From assembly GCA_018713335.1 (NCBI GenBank), contig DVOW01000021.1:24121-88120 (forward strand): a DNA stretch of 64,000 bases. Reading direction: 5' to 3'. Within the stretch, counting starts at the first letter, position 1. Each line of letters begins with the position of its first letter. Position numbers and translations under genes: made by a program. This DNA comes from Candidatus Merdivicinus intestinigallinarum (GTDB taxonomy: Bacteria > Bacillota > Clostridia > Oscillospirales > Ruminococcaceae). Below, one piece after another: positions 1-8,425 of the stretch. The notes under the pieces were generated by a model. That model saw nothing but the letters and a program-made list of their open reading frames with translations, had not been told where the DNA came from and searched no databases.

Positions 1-53
1 AATCAAAAAAATTATAAAATCAGCACGATTTATGTGAGGAAGGAAGAAGCAAT

Positions 54-380
54 ATGTTTCAAAAAATGAAGGTCCGCACAAAACAGAAAAAAAGCCTCCT
101 GCGATATTGGCTTTTTTCCTATTTTTCCATTCTGATCATCCCCATTATCACAGTGCTGGTATTTGGAAAACAGGCCTTTCAAATTTTGGAACGGGAAGTC
201 AGCAGCGCTTATCTGGGTTCTTTAAAACAGATCCAGTATTTTGTGGATAATCAGTTGTCCGCTGTACAGGAAACTGCCTTTAAACTGACGACCAATGAGC
301 AAATCGGTATCCTGCAGGCCATGCAGTGGGATTTTAATTGTCCGATCACTATACATTATACAACATTCAAAAGACTTTAA
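54..380 (+). CDS. N-terminal fragment of an AraC/YesN-type sensor regulator (frame-broken)
   Basis: This 108-residue reading frame starts at an ATG behind a purine-rich GAGGAAGGAAG site. It has a basic N-terminus, one membrane segment at about residues 19-40 and the first part of an extracellular sensor domain. The natural continuation lies in another frame that opens at 338. A single missing base in the codon at 339-341 would restore one protein of about 786 residues, the usual size of membrane-anchored AraC sensor-regulators. An insertion any earlier would bring a TAA at 335-337 into frame, so the break is tightly placed. Either the gene is a recent pseudogene or the assembly has a one-base error. 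The last 13 residues, after the shift, are not expected to be native. Confidence 0.6.
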   Translation: MFQKMKVRTKQKKSLLRYWLFSYFSILIIPIITVLVFGKQAFQILEREVSSAYLGSLKQIQYFVDNQLSAVQETAFKLTTNEQIGILQAMQWDFNCPITIHYTTFKRL

Positions 381-2413
381 AAACCCTTTCTGCGACAAAT
401 TCTTTTATCGATGGGATATATCTTTATCAAAACTACAATGAAGTGATCATAAGCAATCGGGATATTTATCAAAAAGAAAACTTTGACTTTGCCAACGAAG
501 AAAACTTTCAAATCAGCAGATCTGACTTCCGTTCCCTCTTAACGCAGAAATACAGCGGGGAATTTTTATTTTTTGATTCCAGGGAACCCGGTGAAACCGA
601 AACGCATACCCGGATCATATACGCCCTGTCCCTGCCCCTGATGCCTACGGACGTTGTCAAAATCAATCTCTTCATCAGTATAGACTGGAACTTCTTGAAT
701 AATTTGTTCAGCGAATGGAATTGGACGGAGGGGAATTATGTTTCCTTTTTAACGGAAAACGATTACGAGCTGCGCTCCATCCACGGCGAGCAGTTCTACC
801 ACCAGATCCAATACGATATGCTGGACAAAACGACCCAGTCCCTTCAGATAAATGGAACGGATGTGATCTTATGCGCGATCCCTTCTGCTGTTGCCGATGG
901 GACTTATTTCTCTGTCCTTCCCCTGCATCTCTATCACGCCAATTTGAACAATTTGATCCGTTTCAGTATGATCTGCCTGGCTGTATGTATTGTAACGGGT
1001 GGGATCCTTTCATGGTATTATACGAAACACAATTACAGGCCCATCCAAAACCTTTTGGACCTGTTCCATTGGCCCAAAAAAGACAGCAGCAAGGGGCGGC
1101 TTGCTTCTAGGAACGGATCGGCCAACGAATTACTGATCATTCAGGAAAATATTGAAAGTCTTCTGGAAAATAATCAGATACACCGGAAAGAATTGGACTG
1201 GAGCTATCATCAGCTGCGCGGCCATATCCTGTCCCAGCTGATGGACGGGACATTTTCAGATCACACCCGTTTGGACCAGGAACTGGAACGATTGAAGATC
1301 TCCTTCCCCTCCAGCCGTTTCTTTGTGATCGTAGTCCAGATCAACAGCTATGACAATCTATGCTTTGACCATGCTGCGGAAAACGATGAAAAAGACTTCC
1401 AATTAGCGACGTTTATCATCCAAAATATTACGGAGGAATTGCTTTCCCAGGATTTCACAGCTATCATCGCGGAACTGCGGAGCGATCTGGTGATCCTGCT
1501 TTCCTCCTCCCTGGATGAAAAGCGGGGGAAGGAACTGATCGTTGCGCAGATGAGCTATGCCAAAAGCTTTATTGAGGAAAACTTCGGTATTTCCTTTTCC
1601 TATGCCGCGGGAGGTGAATACGAAGGGTACAGCCAAATCAGCCAATGTTACAGCGAAGCGCAGCAGGTCCTGGAATATCAGGAAATGCTGGGGCAGCAGG
1701 ACGCAGTCTTTTTGGAACAGATCGAATGGGATTCGGTGGAGCATGGAGGGGCGGCGTTAGGCTCCGTAGAAAAAGCCGTCCGCTGCATCCAGGCGGAGGA
1801 TTTCGATGCCGCTGCCGCCCTTACCCGTGAAATCTTCCGGGACATGGGGAAATGCCGCACCCTTTCCCACACGGTCCGCTATAAAATTGCGGGCATTATC
1901 TGTCTGTACATTGAGGCGCTCAGTTCTTTGCAGCAGCAAAACTGCGAGCTGCTGGAAAAATGCTCCTTTTCCCTGGCCTCCGCCGATACCCTATATAATT
2001 TTCGCTCCCCTGCGGAAGCGGAAAAGGCTTTGCTCGACATCCTTGAGCAGCTGGCCCAGGCAAAAGTGCAGTGTACAGAATTTTCTCAGGACCAGTTAAA
2101 GCAGGACATCCTTCGATTTGTGGACCAAAATCTCTATAATCCCAATCTGACCATCGGTTTATTGGCGGATCATTTCCACCTGAGCCTGTCCTACGCCTCC
2201 AAAATTTTTAAGCGGTATGCCGGTATCGGCTTCTTAAATTATGTACATATCCAGCGGGTAGAGGAGGCCAAGCAGCTTCTGGTCACAACGGATATGAATC
2301 TGAACGCCATCGCGGAAAAGATCGGTTATTACAATGATATTGCCTTGATCCGGCTCTTTAAGAAATATACCGGCGTGACCCCGGGAAAATATCGGGAACT
2401 GCATCGCAAATAG
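338..2413 (+). CDS. AraC-family transcriptional regulator with extracellular sensor domain (5' part frame-shifted)
   Basis: This 691-residue frame contains most of a membrane-anchored AraC regulator. Residues 1 to about 195 are the rest of an extracellular Cache-like sensor. A second membrane helix follows at about 205-225, then a cytoplasmic linker, and a C-terminal double helix-turn-helix of AraC/HTH_18 type at about 590-691 with the typical end around TPGKYREL. The TTG at 338 is only the first possible start after the frame break, and has no ribosome binding site. The true N-terminus is the fragment at 54-380. Proteins of this architecture usually sit beside and control oligosaccharide ABC transporter genes. 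Here the next gene is a solute-binding lipoprotein, which fits. If the frameshift is real the fragment would lack its first membrane anchor and probably be inactive. Confidence 0.8.
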   Translation: MSDHYTLYNIQKTLKTLSATNSFIDGIYLYQNYNEVIISNRDIYQKENFDFANEENFQISRSDFRSLLTQKYSGEFLFFDSREPGETETHTRIIYALSLPLMPTDVVKINLFISIDWNFLNNLFSEWNWTEGNYVSFLTENDYELRSIHGEQFYHQIQYDMLDKTTQSLQINGTDVILCAIPSAVADGTYFSVLPLHLYHANLNNLIRFSMICLAVCIVTGGILSWYYTKHNYRPIQNLLDLFHWPKKDSSKGRLASRNGSANELLIIQENIESLLENNQIHRKELDWSYHQLRGHILSQLMDGTFSDHTRLDQELERLKISFPSSRFFVIVVQINSYDNLCFDHAAENDEKDFQLATFIIQNITEELLSQDFTAIIAELRSDLVILLSSSLDEKRGKELIVAQMSYAKSFIEENFGISFSYAAGGEYEGYSQISQCYSEAQQVLEYQEMLGQQDAVFLEQIEWDSVEHGGAALGSVEKAVRCIQAEDFDAAAALTREIFRDMGKCRTLSHTVRYKIAGIICLYIEALSSLQQQNCELLEKCSFSLASADTLYNFRSPAEAEKALLDILEQLAQAKVQCTEFSQDQLKQDILRFVDQNLYNPNLTIGLLADHFHLSLSYASKIFKRYAGIGFLNYVHIQRVEEAKQLLVTTDMNLNAIAEKIGYYNDIALIRLFKKYTGVTPGKYRELHRK

Positions 2414-2483
2414 ATATCTTTTTCTTCCTATATTGCCTGTTTTTTCCAATTTGTTCAAAAAATAATAGTAAAAAAATACACAA

Positions 2484-2512
2484 TTTTCTATTTTGGCCTT
2501 TTGCTTTATACT
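2484..2512 (+). promoter_or_regulatory. weak predicted promoter of the solute-binding lipoprotein gene
   Basis: A TATACT -10 element lies at 2507-2512 in an AT-rich stretch. The best -35 at 17-base spacing is only TTTTCT (2484-2489). A poor -35 is what one expects of a promoter that needs an AraC activator. A strong AGGAGG at 2595-2600 serves the downstream start. Confidence 0.35.
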
Positions 2513-2608
2513 AAGACGTGTCAGAAGTCAGGAGAAAAAAGCCCAGCACCTTTTTTCGAGAATGACCGGAAACAAAACTCGGGTATTTTTTACTAGGAGG
2601 CAATTCAC

Positions 2609-4234
2609 ATGAAGAAGAAAAACCTTGCTGCACTTTTACTGGCTTGCGTTATGACGGCATCCGCGTTTACAGCATGCGGAGGCCCGGAGGAAAACACGGA
2701 CGGCGCTTCTCAGGATCCCGCACAAAGTTCCGCCCAGGAAACTGCCTCTGGTTCCCAGACCGCTTCTCCTGAAGAGATCACATTGCCTTTATTCGAGGAA
2801 ACCACTACGATGTCCATGTTTTGGACCTGGAATGCCGCTGCTTCCAAAGTTATGAAGGATTTCAGCGAAAACCATGTATGGCAGGAAATGGAAAAACGGA
2901 CCAATGTAAAGCTGGAATTCGTTTCACCTCCCCTGGGCCAAGGTCAGGAACAGTTCAACTTGATTATGGCCTCCGGCGATTACCCGGATTTTATCTGGTC
3001 AGATGCGATTGCCTATCCCGGCGGCGGCGACAAAGCCATTGCTGACGGCAACTATTTGAAGCTGAACGACTATGTGGACCAGTACGCTCCCAATTACACC
3101 AAGCTCATCAATTCTACCGATACCATCCGCAAACAGGCTTACACTGATGAAGGGAATATCTGGGGCTTTGCCATGATCGAGGAGAAAGTCCAGGGAGCCT
3201 GGCTGGGTATGGTCGTCCGCCAGGACTGGCTCGATGACCTGGGCTTGGATTCCCCTGTTACTTTTGATGACTGGGAAGATATGCTGACCAAGTTCAAAGA
3301 GGAAAAAGGCTGTCAGTATCCTCTGGCCCTTTCCTCCACCGGAACATACCCGGACTGCAACTCCATGAGCGCGGGCTTTGACGTCGGCGTCCAATTCTAC
3401 CAGGTGGACGGTGAAGTCAAATATGGCCCCATTGAAGAAGGCTATAAAGAATATCTGATGCTGATGAACGATTGGTATCAAAAAGGTCTGATCGACCCGG
3501 ATTTTGCCTCCCGTGACGGGACACAGACCGAAAACTTCATTGTAACCGGTCAGTACGGCGCGTGGCGCGACGGATTCTATATGCTGGATGTTTACATTGA
3601 TAAGGCGCAGGATCCCAATTTCGCTTTGACCGCTGTTCCCACCCCGGTGAAAAATGAAGGGGATACCGCCCATCTGCGCCAGACGAACTATAATGTCCGG
3701 AATCTGTACATGTCCATTTCCACAAACTGCGAGCACCCGGTGGAAGCGGTCAAATTCCTGGATTACCTGTACAGCGACGAAGGCTTTATTCTCTGCAACT
3801 ACGGCATCGAAGGCGAAGGGTTCACCTATGTGAACGATGAGCCGCAATTTACCGACGTTGTTGCGAACAACCCCGATTACGGCACAGACGTAGCCCTCCA
3901 GCTTTACGCTCTCCAGGGCGGCCCCTTCAACCGTGTTTGGGACCGTGAGATGTTTACCTACGGAGAAGCGGCGCAGGCCTGCGAGGCGATCTGGGATCAG
4001 GCGGACACCGCTTATGTACTGCCTCAAATCACCATGACTGCGGAAGAAGGCGACCAGTACGCCATGCTCATGGGGGATATCAATACCCTGGTAGCGGAAA
4101 AAACAGTAAAATACATCACCGGGGACGAATCCTTCGACACCTATGACGCCTTTGTGGAACAAGTGAAATCCATGGGGATCGAACAGGTGATTGAGATCCA
4201 GCAGAACGCGCTGGACCGCTATAACGCCCGCTGA
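2609..4234 (+). CDS. extracellular solute-binding lipoprotein, oligosaccharide ABC transporter type (LplA-like)
   Basis: This 541-residue protein begins with a lipoprotein signal peptide whose lipobox ends at Cys23 (FTAC), followed by a Ser/Gly/Asp-rich linker and a large substrate-binding domain of the carbohydrate family 1 type found in aldouronate-like transporters. The start is set by AGGAGG 8 bases upstream. It should bind an oligosaccharide outside the membrane and hand it to an LplB/YtcP permease pair. No such permease genes flank it, which is unusual because binding protein and permeases are normally adjacent. The upstream AraC sensor and the downstream methyltransferase suggest a carbohydrate-responsive unit. 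The substrate cannot be told from sequence. Confidence 0.88.
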   Translation: MKKKNLAALLLACVMTASAFTACGGPEENTDGASQDPAQSSAQETASGSQTASPEEITLPLFEETTTMSMFWTWNAAASKVMKDFSENHVWQEMEKRTNVKLEFVSPPLGQGQEQFNLIMASGDYPDFIWSDAIAYPGGGDKAIADGNYLKLNDYVDQYAPNYTKLINSTDTIRKQAYTDEGNIWGFAMIEEKVQGAWLGMVVRQDWLDDLGLDSPVTFDDWEDMLTKFKEEKGCQYPLALSSTGTYPDCNSMSAGFDVGVQFYQVDGEVKYGPIEEGYKEYLMLMNDWYQKGLIDPDFASRDGTQTENFIVTGQYGAWRDGFYMLDVYIDKAQDPNFALTAVPTPVKNEGDTAHLRQTNYNVRNLYMSISTNCEHPVEAVKFLDYLYSDEGFILCNYGIEGEGFTYVNDEPQFTDVVANNPDYGTDVALQLYALQGGPFNRVWDREMFTYGEAAQACEAIWDQADTAYVLPQITMTAEEGDQYAMLMGDINTLVAEKTVKYITGDESFDTYDAFVEQVKSMGIEQVIEIQQNALDRYNAR

Positions 4235-4244
4235 TCCCTCGCGT

Positions 4245-4273
4245 GGGGGCTGCCTGGCAGCCCCCTTATTTCT
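4245..4273 (+). terminator. intrinsic terminator or attenuator after the solute-binding gene
   Basis: A GC-rich hairpin (GGGGGCTG / CAGCCCCC) at 4245-4265 is followed by TTATTTCT. It lies only about 30 bases before the next start codon, so it may reduce rather than abolish read-through. Confidence 0.7.
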
Positions 4274-4293
4274 ACTCAAAAGGGGTTGAACCT

Positions 4294-5496
4294 ATGGCTA
4301 AAATGACTTCAAAGGAACGGATGATGACCGCGCTTACCTGCGGGGTACCTGACCGGGTGCCGGTGGCGCCGGATTTTTCCTGTATGGTTCCCTGCCGCCT
4401 CACCGGAAAACCCTTCTGGGATGTTCTGCTCTACAATGACCCGCCCCTTTGGCAGGCGTATCTGAGAGCGTGCGACTATTATCAAACGGACGCGTGGTTC
4501 ATTTACGGCGGCCCGGAAATCCGCACCAAAGGGCAGATCTCAGCGGAATCGTCCATTCAGAAGGAAAACGGCCGGATTTACCGCCGGACCTCCTATCAAA
4601 CGCCGGAAGGGGATCTTTCGACGACGGAGGTATTCCTGCCCGGGGACGCCTCCACCATGGTGGAAAAGCTGATCAAGGACCTGAAAGCGGATATGCCCAA
4701 GCTGCGGCACTATTTCGCCCAAATCACCGATTATAAAATGGACCAGGTCTGGCGGCTGCGAGAAGCGCTGGGCGACCGGGGCCTGTTGGGCGTCGGGGTG
4801 GCGACTCCCGGCCTTCATATTTGGACCACCTATTTTGAGGGCAGCCTGGAAGCGGCAACCTATGCCATGTACGATGAACCGGAGCTGTTTGAGGAGCTTT
4901 GCTGGCTGTTTGAACGCCAGCAGGACCGGATCGTGGAGATCTGCTGTGAGGAAAAGGTGGAATCCATTTTGACCGGAGGAAGCGGTTCCATTACTATGCA
5001 GTCCCCGGATATTTGGAGGAAACTCTGCCTCCCCTCTATCAAGAAGCAAACGAAAATGTGCCGGGATGCCGGCGTTATCAGCGGGATCCATTCTTGCGGA
5101 AAAGAGCAGTGCATGGTGGAAACCTGCGCCAATGAAACGGATCTAAACTATATAAACCCCTTGGAGATCCCGCCCATGGGCGACTGTAATCTTGCGGAAT
5201 GCAAAAAGCTGGCCAAAGGGAAGCTGGCCTTGATGGGCAATTTGCACACAACGGAGGTCATGCTGCGGGGGAGCACGGACCTGGTCCGCCTTTCCGCCCT
5301 GCGGGCGATCAGGGACGCCGGCATGGACGGCGGCTTTGTCTTATCGACCGGGGATCAGTGCGGACGGGACACGCCGGATGAAAACATCCGGGAGCTGGTC
5401 CGCGTTGCAGAAGAATTTGGATACTATCCTTTAAACGAAGATCAGATCCAGACGGAGATCCTGCGTTTGGAGCGAAAACTCAGCGGAACGGTATGA
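4294..5496 (+). CDS. URO-D/MtaA-like zinc methyltransferase family protein
   Basis: This 400-residue protein belongs to the uroporphyrinogen decarboxylase fold but not to true HemE. It keeps the zinc-thiolate site of the methyl-corrinoid:thiol methyltransferases MtaA/CmuA: His266-x-Cys268-Gly and a distal Cys356 near the C-terminus. Such enzymes move a methyl group from a corrinoid protein to a thiol or cofactor in the cytoplasm. No corrinoid protein gene is next to it, so the substrate is unknown. The start was moved to the ATG at 4294, because it follows a GGGG-containing site and begins the conserved region; the longer open frame from 4243 runs through the preceding hairpin. A second, divergent homologue lies at 17404-18483. 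Confidence 0.8.
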   Translation: MAKMTSKERMMTALTCGVPDRVPVAPDFSCMVPCRLTGKPFWDVLLYNDPPLWQAYLRACDYYQTDAWFIYGGPEIRTKGQISAESSIQKENGRIYRRTSYQTPEGDLSTTEVFLPGDASTMVEKLIKDLKADMPKLRHYFAQITDYKMDQVWRLREALGDRGLLGVGVATPGLHIWTTYFEGSLEAATYAMYDEPELFEELCWLFERQQDRIVEICCEEKVESILTGGSGSITMQSPDIWRKLCLPSIKKQTKMCRDAGVISGIHSCGKEQCMVETCANETDLNYINPLEIPPMGDCNLAECKKLAKGKLALMGNLHTTEVMLRGSTDLVRLSALRAIRDAGMDGGFVLSTGDQCGRDTPDENIRELVRVAEEFGYYPLNEDQIQTEILRLERKLSGTV

Positions 5497-5498
5497 AA

Positions 5499-5545
5499 AA
5501 CGGCTGTCAATGGGATTTGTTCCATTGACGGCCGTTCCTTTATGC
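5499..5545 (+). terminator. intrinsic terminator, long hairpin
   Basis: AACGGCTGTCAATGG at 5499-5513 pairs with CCATTGACGGCCGTT ending at 5537, followed by CCTTT. The A-rich left side could also let it work for the convergent lipoprotein gene on the minus strand. Confidence 0.8.
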
Positions 5546-5729
5546 AAGTCTTGGATTTTTCCGAAAATTCCGGCTGAGATGCCAGGCCCCATTTCCAGCC
5601 GGTTCGTTTCCGGCGGCATGCCTTCCTTCATGAATTCCGGGCGCCAGTCGGAATACCGAACAGCTGCGCCACAGTAATTTGAATCTCTTCCTCCCGGAAA
5701 TATAGCTTTGTCCGTCCGGCCCGTCTGCT

Positions 5730-6530
5730 TCATTCTGTCCGACAGGACGTAGGAGGCCACGCCTGTTGCGCCCAGTTTTCCTGCTGTTCCTCCGCCGTAA
5801 GCTGTCCCGCAAAAGGTTCCCCGGAGGCTGCCGCCTGAGGTTCCGGCGCGGAAGTCTGATAAAATTCCTTTAGACGCAGGAAAAAATCATCTCCGTCCCG
5901 GCAAAGGGAGAAAACGAATTGGTATTCCCCGTAGTTTTGCCCGCCTGGGAAGGAGGGAGAATCGATGAGCCTCATGGAAACCGCTGCGGTATCTTCGGAA
6001 AGGGCTTCTGTTTTCAGATCCTCATACCCATAAGTGCTGTTCAGTCCCACTTCCGTGGGCATGGTCAGCTCCTGCCCTTCACATTCTTCCCGGACAAAAT
6101 CCGGCATCCACTGGGATACCCCGAAAATTTCCTCCACCATTTGCTGAAGGGAGTCGATGGGGAAGTAAGCGGTGGTTCCGTCATCGCTTACTTCCGGCCA
6201 TGTCCGATAGGGGAAATCCGGGTCGTTCCGGTAATCGTAGGTCCCCAGCACGAACCACCAGATTTCCTCGTCGGTAATTTGCCCGGTCTCCCGGGCGCTG
6301 ACTGACAGGCTGCGGCGGACAAAGCAGTCCGTAATTTTTTTCGCCCGGAGCTGCGCTGTTTCCAGCTCCTCCGGCGAAAAAGAGGAGGTTTCCGCGCTTT
6401 CTTCAGAGGACAGGGCGGAGCTGGCTTGACTGGGTTCCGCAGCCGGAACGGAGCTTTCTTCGGCGGGAACAATGGGCTGGCAGCCCGCCAGCAGGACGGC
6501 GCAGAGCAGCGCGCTCAGAATACGTTTCAT
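5730..6530 (-). CDS. lipoprotein, third gene of an ECF sigma/anti-sigma operon
   Basis: The 266-residue product has a lipoprotein signal peptide with Cys17 (LAGC) and a Ser/Glu-rich linker to about residue 55. The following domain resembles the C-terminal half of the anti-sigma protein encoded just upstream. Both carry a YRxG/Y-x-P-x-W-like segment, an alternating Asp/Glu-Ile-Phe/Leu-Gly helix and a beta-rich end. The ATG overlaps the stop of the anti-sigma gene by four bases (ATGA), implying translational coupling. It probably acts on the outer face of the membrane as an accessory part of the signalling pathway; no enzyme motif is seen. The last ten residues look out of frame: a better-coding frame continues from about 5760 (see findings). 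Confidence 0.75.
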   Translation of the reverse strand: MKRILSALLCAVLLAGCQPIVPAEESSVPAAEPSQASSALSSEESAETSSFSPEELETAQLRAKKITDCFVRRSLSVSARETGQITDEEIWWFVLGTYDYRNDPDFPYRTWPEVSDDGTTAYFPIDSLQQMVEEIFGVSQWMPDFVREECEGQELTMPTEVGLNSTYGYEDLKTEALSEDTAAVSMRLIDSPSFPGGQNYGEYQFVFSLCRDGDDFFLRLKEFYQTSAPEPQAAASGEPFAGQLTAEEQQENWAQQAWPPTSCRTE

Positions 6531-7807
6531 CGTGGCTCCTCCTCTGCATATTGAACGGACACCAGCCGGGCGTATTCCCCGTTTTCATCCGGTATCCTCT
6601 GGAAGGTGTAAAAGCGGTCGATGGCATAGTCCGGGTCCGGGAGCCATTCCTCGTCCATGGCCGTGCTGATGACGGCTCGGACTGTGACATAATCGTCCTC
6701 CCAGTGGGTCGTGGAAGATACGATTTCGCTGTAAGGCAGGCTTTCCTCCCCGGCGTAAAGCTGGTATTCCGTCCCAGGCTCCCGGGAGCCCGGCCATTCC
6801 GGGATATCCGCCGGGTCAAAATCTTCAATGCCCAGCAGTTTTTCCACTGTGGCCGAAATCTCCTCATTGGGGATTTGATACATTTGATTCTCATCCTGGG
6901 GGTAGGATTTTCCGTCCCGGGTCCCCCGCCGGTAGGTTTCGGCCAGCAGGAACCCGGCCAGGCTGGAGTCCCGGGGGATGCTGTCCGGGCCGGAAACCGG
7001 CTCCCGGAGAAAACGGGTAACGTTATTCACATATGCGGTGAACTCTTTCCGGTATTCGGCGGAAACGGGGAAGTCCGGAGCCGGCTCCGGCGGGGCCTCC
7101 TGGCTTTCGGATGATTCTGAAGGGACATAGACCTCGCCGGATAAATGAGCCCCCTCCGCGATCTTTTTCATTTCCTCCCAGGGCAGATTGCCGCACAGGG
7201 TAATATATGCATTCTGGATGGCCCATGCCATTTGAATGGTGTCGTTCTTCCGGATGACCCATACCCGGCTGCCGTTGATCTCCACAAATTCCGTTTCGGC
7301 GTCTTCCGTGTCGAAGGCCATGTTCCAGTTGGCGTCCTCCGAAAGCTTGTGCTGCGTCACATTCAAAAAGTAAGCCCCATTTTCATATGCCGTTGTCAGG
7401 ACCATGTCCGCCTGCATGGTTTTGGTTTCCTCCAGCCCTTCCGGCAGATAGGAAAGCTCCAGCACATACATATCGTCGTCTGCATCGTAGCCTTCGGCGG
7501 AGATCTCCACTTCCGTATGGGTAACAAACGTTTTGGTAAAGAAATGGAGCACCTGTTCCCGGAAGGCCTCCACCGTCATGAGCCCGGAAAAGGACACGGC
7601 ACAGCAAACCGCCAGGATCACAGCCACTTTCCGCGCCATCCGCAAAACAGGCGGCCGGTTTTCCTTCCGGCGCTGTTTCCGGATGAGCTTTTCCATGTTC
7701 TTTTCAAATTCCGGTGAGAACTGGTGCTCCGGGATGCTGTCCAAATCAAAGGAATCCACATATTCCCGCCATTTTTCGCGGAATATCTCATTGGTCTCCG
7801 GCTTCAC
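6527..7807 (-). CDS. membrane anti-sigma factor with DUF4367-like domain and extra C-terminal domain
   Basis: The 426-residue protein has a cytoplasmic sigma-binding part (residues 1 to about 60), one membrane helix (about 62-83) and an extracellular DUF4367-like domain to about residue 225. After a Glu/Ser/Pro-rich linker comes a second extracellular domain that looks homologous to the lipoprotein encoded downstream. It should hold the ECF sigma factor inactive until an envelope signal arrives. Its start overlaps the sigma gene stop by four bases, and its stop overlaps the lipoprotein start in the same way, so three genes are translationally coupled. The signal is unknown. Confidence 0.82.
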   Translation of the reverse strand: MKPETNEIFREKWREYVDSFDLDSIPEHQFSPEFEKNMEKLIRKQRRKENRPPVLRMARKVAVILAVCCAVSFSGLMTVEAFREQVLHFFTKTFVTHTEVEISAEGYDADDDMYVLELSYLPEGLEETKTMQADMVLTTAYENGAYFLNVTQHKLSEDANWNMAFDTEDAETEFVEINGSRVWVIRKNDTIQMAWAIQNAYITLCGNLPWEEMKKIAEGAHLSGEVYVPSESSESQEAPPEPAPDFPVSAEYRKEFTAYVNNVTRFLREPVSGPDSIPRDSSLAGFLLAETYRRGTRDGKSYPQDENQMYQIPNEEISATVEKLLGIEDFDPADIPEWPGSREPGTEYQLYAGEESLPYSEIVSSTTHWEDDYVTVRAVISTAMDEEWLPDPDYAIDRFYTFQRIPDENGEYARLVSVQYAEEEPR

Positions 7808-8346
7808 GCAGAGTGCCCCCTTTCCTGATATAGTCTGATAAACTGCTCCCTTGCCCTTTGCAGCATTTTCCGCGCGTTGGCCTCGGTCGTTTTCAGCTCT
7901 TTGGCGATTTCAGCGTATTCATATCCATAACAGAGCCGCTTCAGCAGGACGTCCCGGTATTTTGAGGGCATCTCCTTGAGGATCTCCGGCAGCCCCTCCT
8001 CCACGCCGGCGATGCTGTTCAAAGGGTCGGAGGGCTCCCAGCACCCGGACTGGCTCTGCTGCTCCAGGGAAAGATGGGACCGCCGCTTCCGCATCCGGTA
8101 AAAATCCAGGGCCTTTTGGGTGGCAATCATGATCATCAGCCCTTTTTCCTCCCGTTCCTCAATGGCTTCAAATTTATCGATATGCTGGGCGATGTAAAGG
8201 AGGGCGTTCTGCACGGCGTCCTCCGCGTCGCAGTCGTTTTTCAAAATGGACTTTGCGCAATAAAACAGCAGATGACGGTACTGGTAATATAGCTGTTCAA
8301 ACCGGCTTCGTTCTTCGTCGGTATCGATCAACATGAGAAATATCAT
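7804..8346 (-). CDS. ECF-type RNA polymerase sigma factor
   Basis: The 180-residue protein has sigma-70 region 2 at about 15-85 (with the typical D-A-E-D-A-V-Q helix near residue 41) and region 4 at about 125-175 ending in a helix-turn-helix. There is no region 1 or 3, so it is an extracytoplasmic function sigma factor. It directs RNA polymerase to a small regulon and is controlled by the membrane anti-sigma factor of the next gene. A GGGAG site 10 bases upstream supports the ATG at 8346; an in-frame ATG four codons later is an alternative. Confidence 0.88.
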   Translation of the reverse strand: MIFLMLIDTDEERSRFEQLYYQYRHLLFYCAKSILKNDCDAEDAVQNALLYIAQHIDKFEAIEEREEKGLMIMIATQKALDFYRMRKRRSHLSLEQQSQSGCWEPSDPLNSIAGVEEGLPEILKEMPSKYRDVLLKRLCYGYEYAEIAKELKTTEANARKMLQRAREQFIRLYQERGHSA

Positions 8347-8373
8347 AGAAAAGAAACTCCCTTAAACGAATTG

Positions 8374-8419
8374 CCGCCTGTCCGGTAATCAGGGGCTGTC
8401 ACAAAACCGCCTGTTCCGG
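8374..8419. promoter_or_regulatory. direct repeat in the divergent sigma/LytTR intergenic region
   Basis: CCGCCTG followed by TCCGG (8374-8385) recurs as CCGCCTG plus TTCCGG (8407-8419), 33 bases away, about three helical turns. It sits between the divergent sigma-factor operon and the LytTR gene and could be a regulator site. No binding protein can be assigned. Confidence 0.3.
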
Positions 8420-8425
8420 CGGTAT

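Noticed and set aside
4294..5496. Uroporphyrinogen decarboxylase (HemE) of haem synthesis
   Set aside because: The protein has the HxCG and distal Cys zinc site of MtaA-type methyltransferases, and there are no haem genes nearby.
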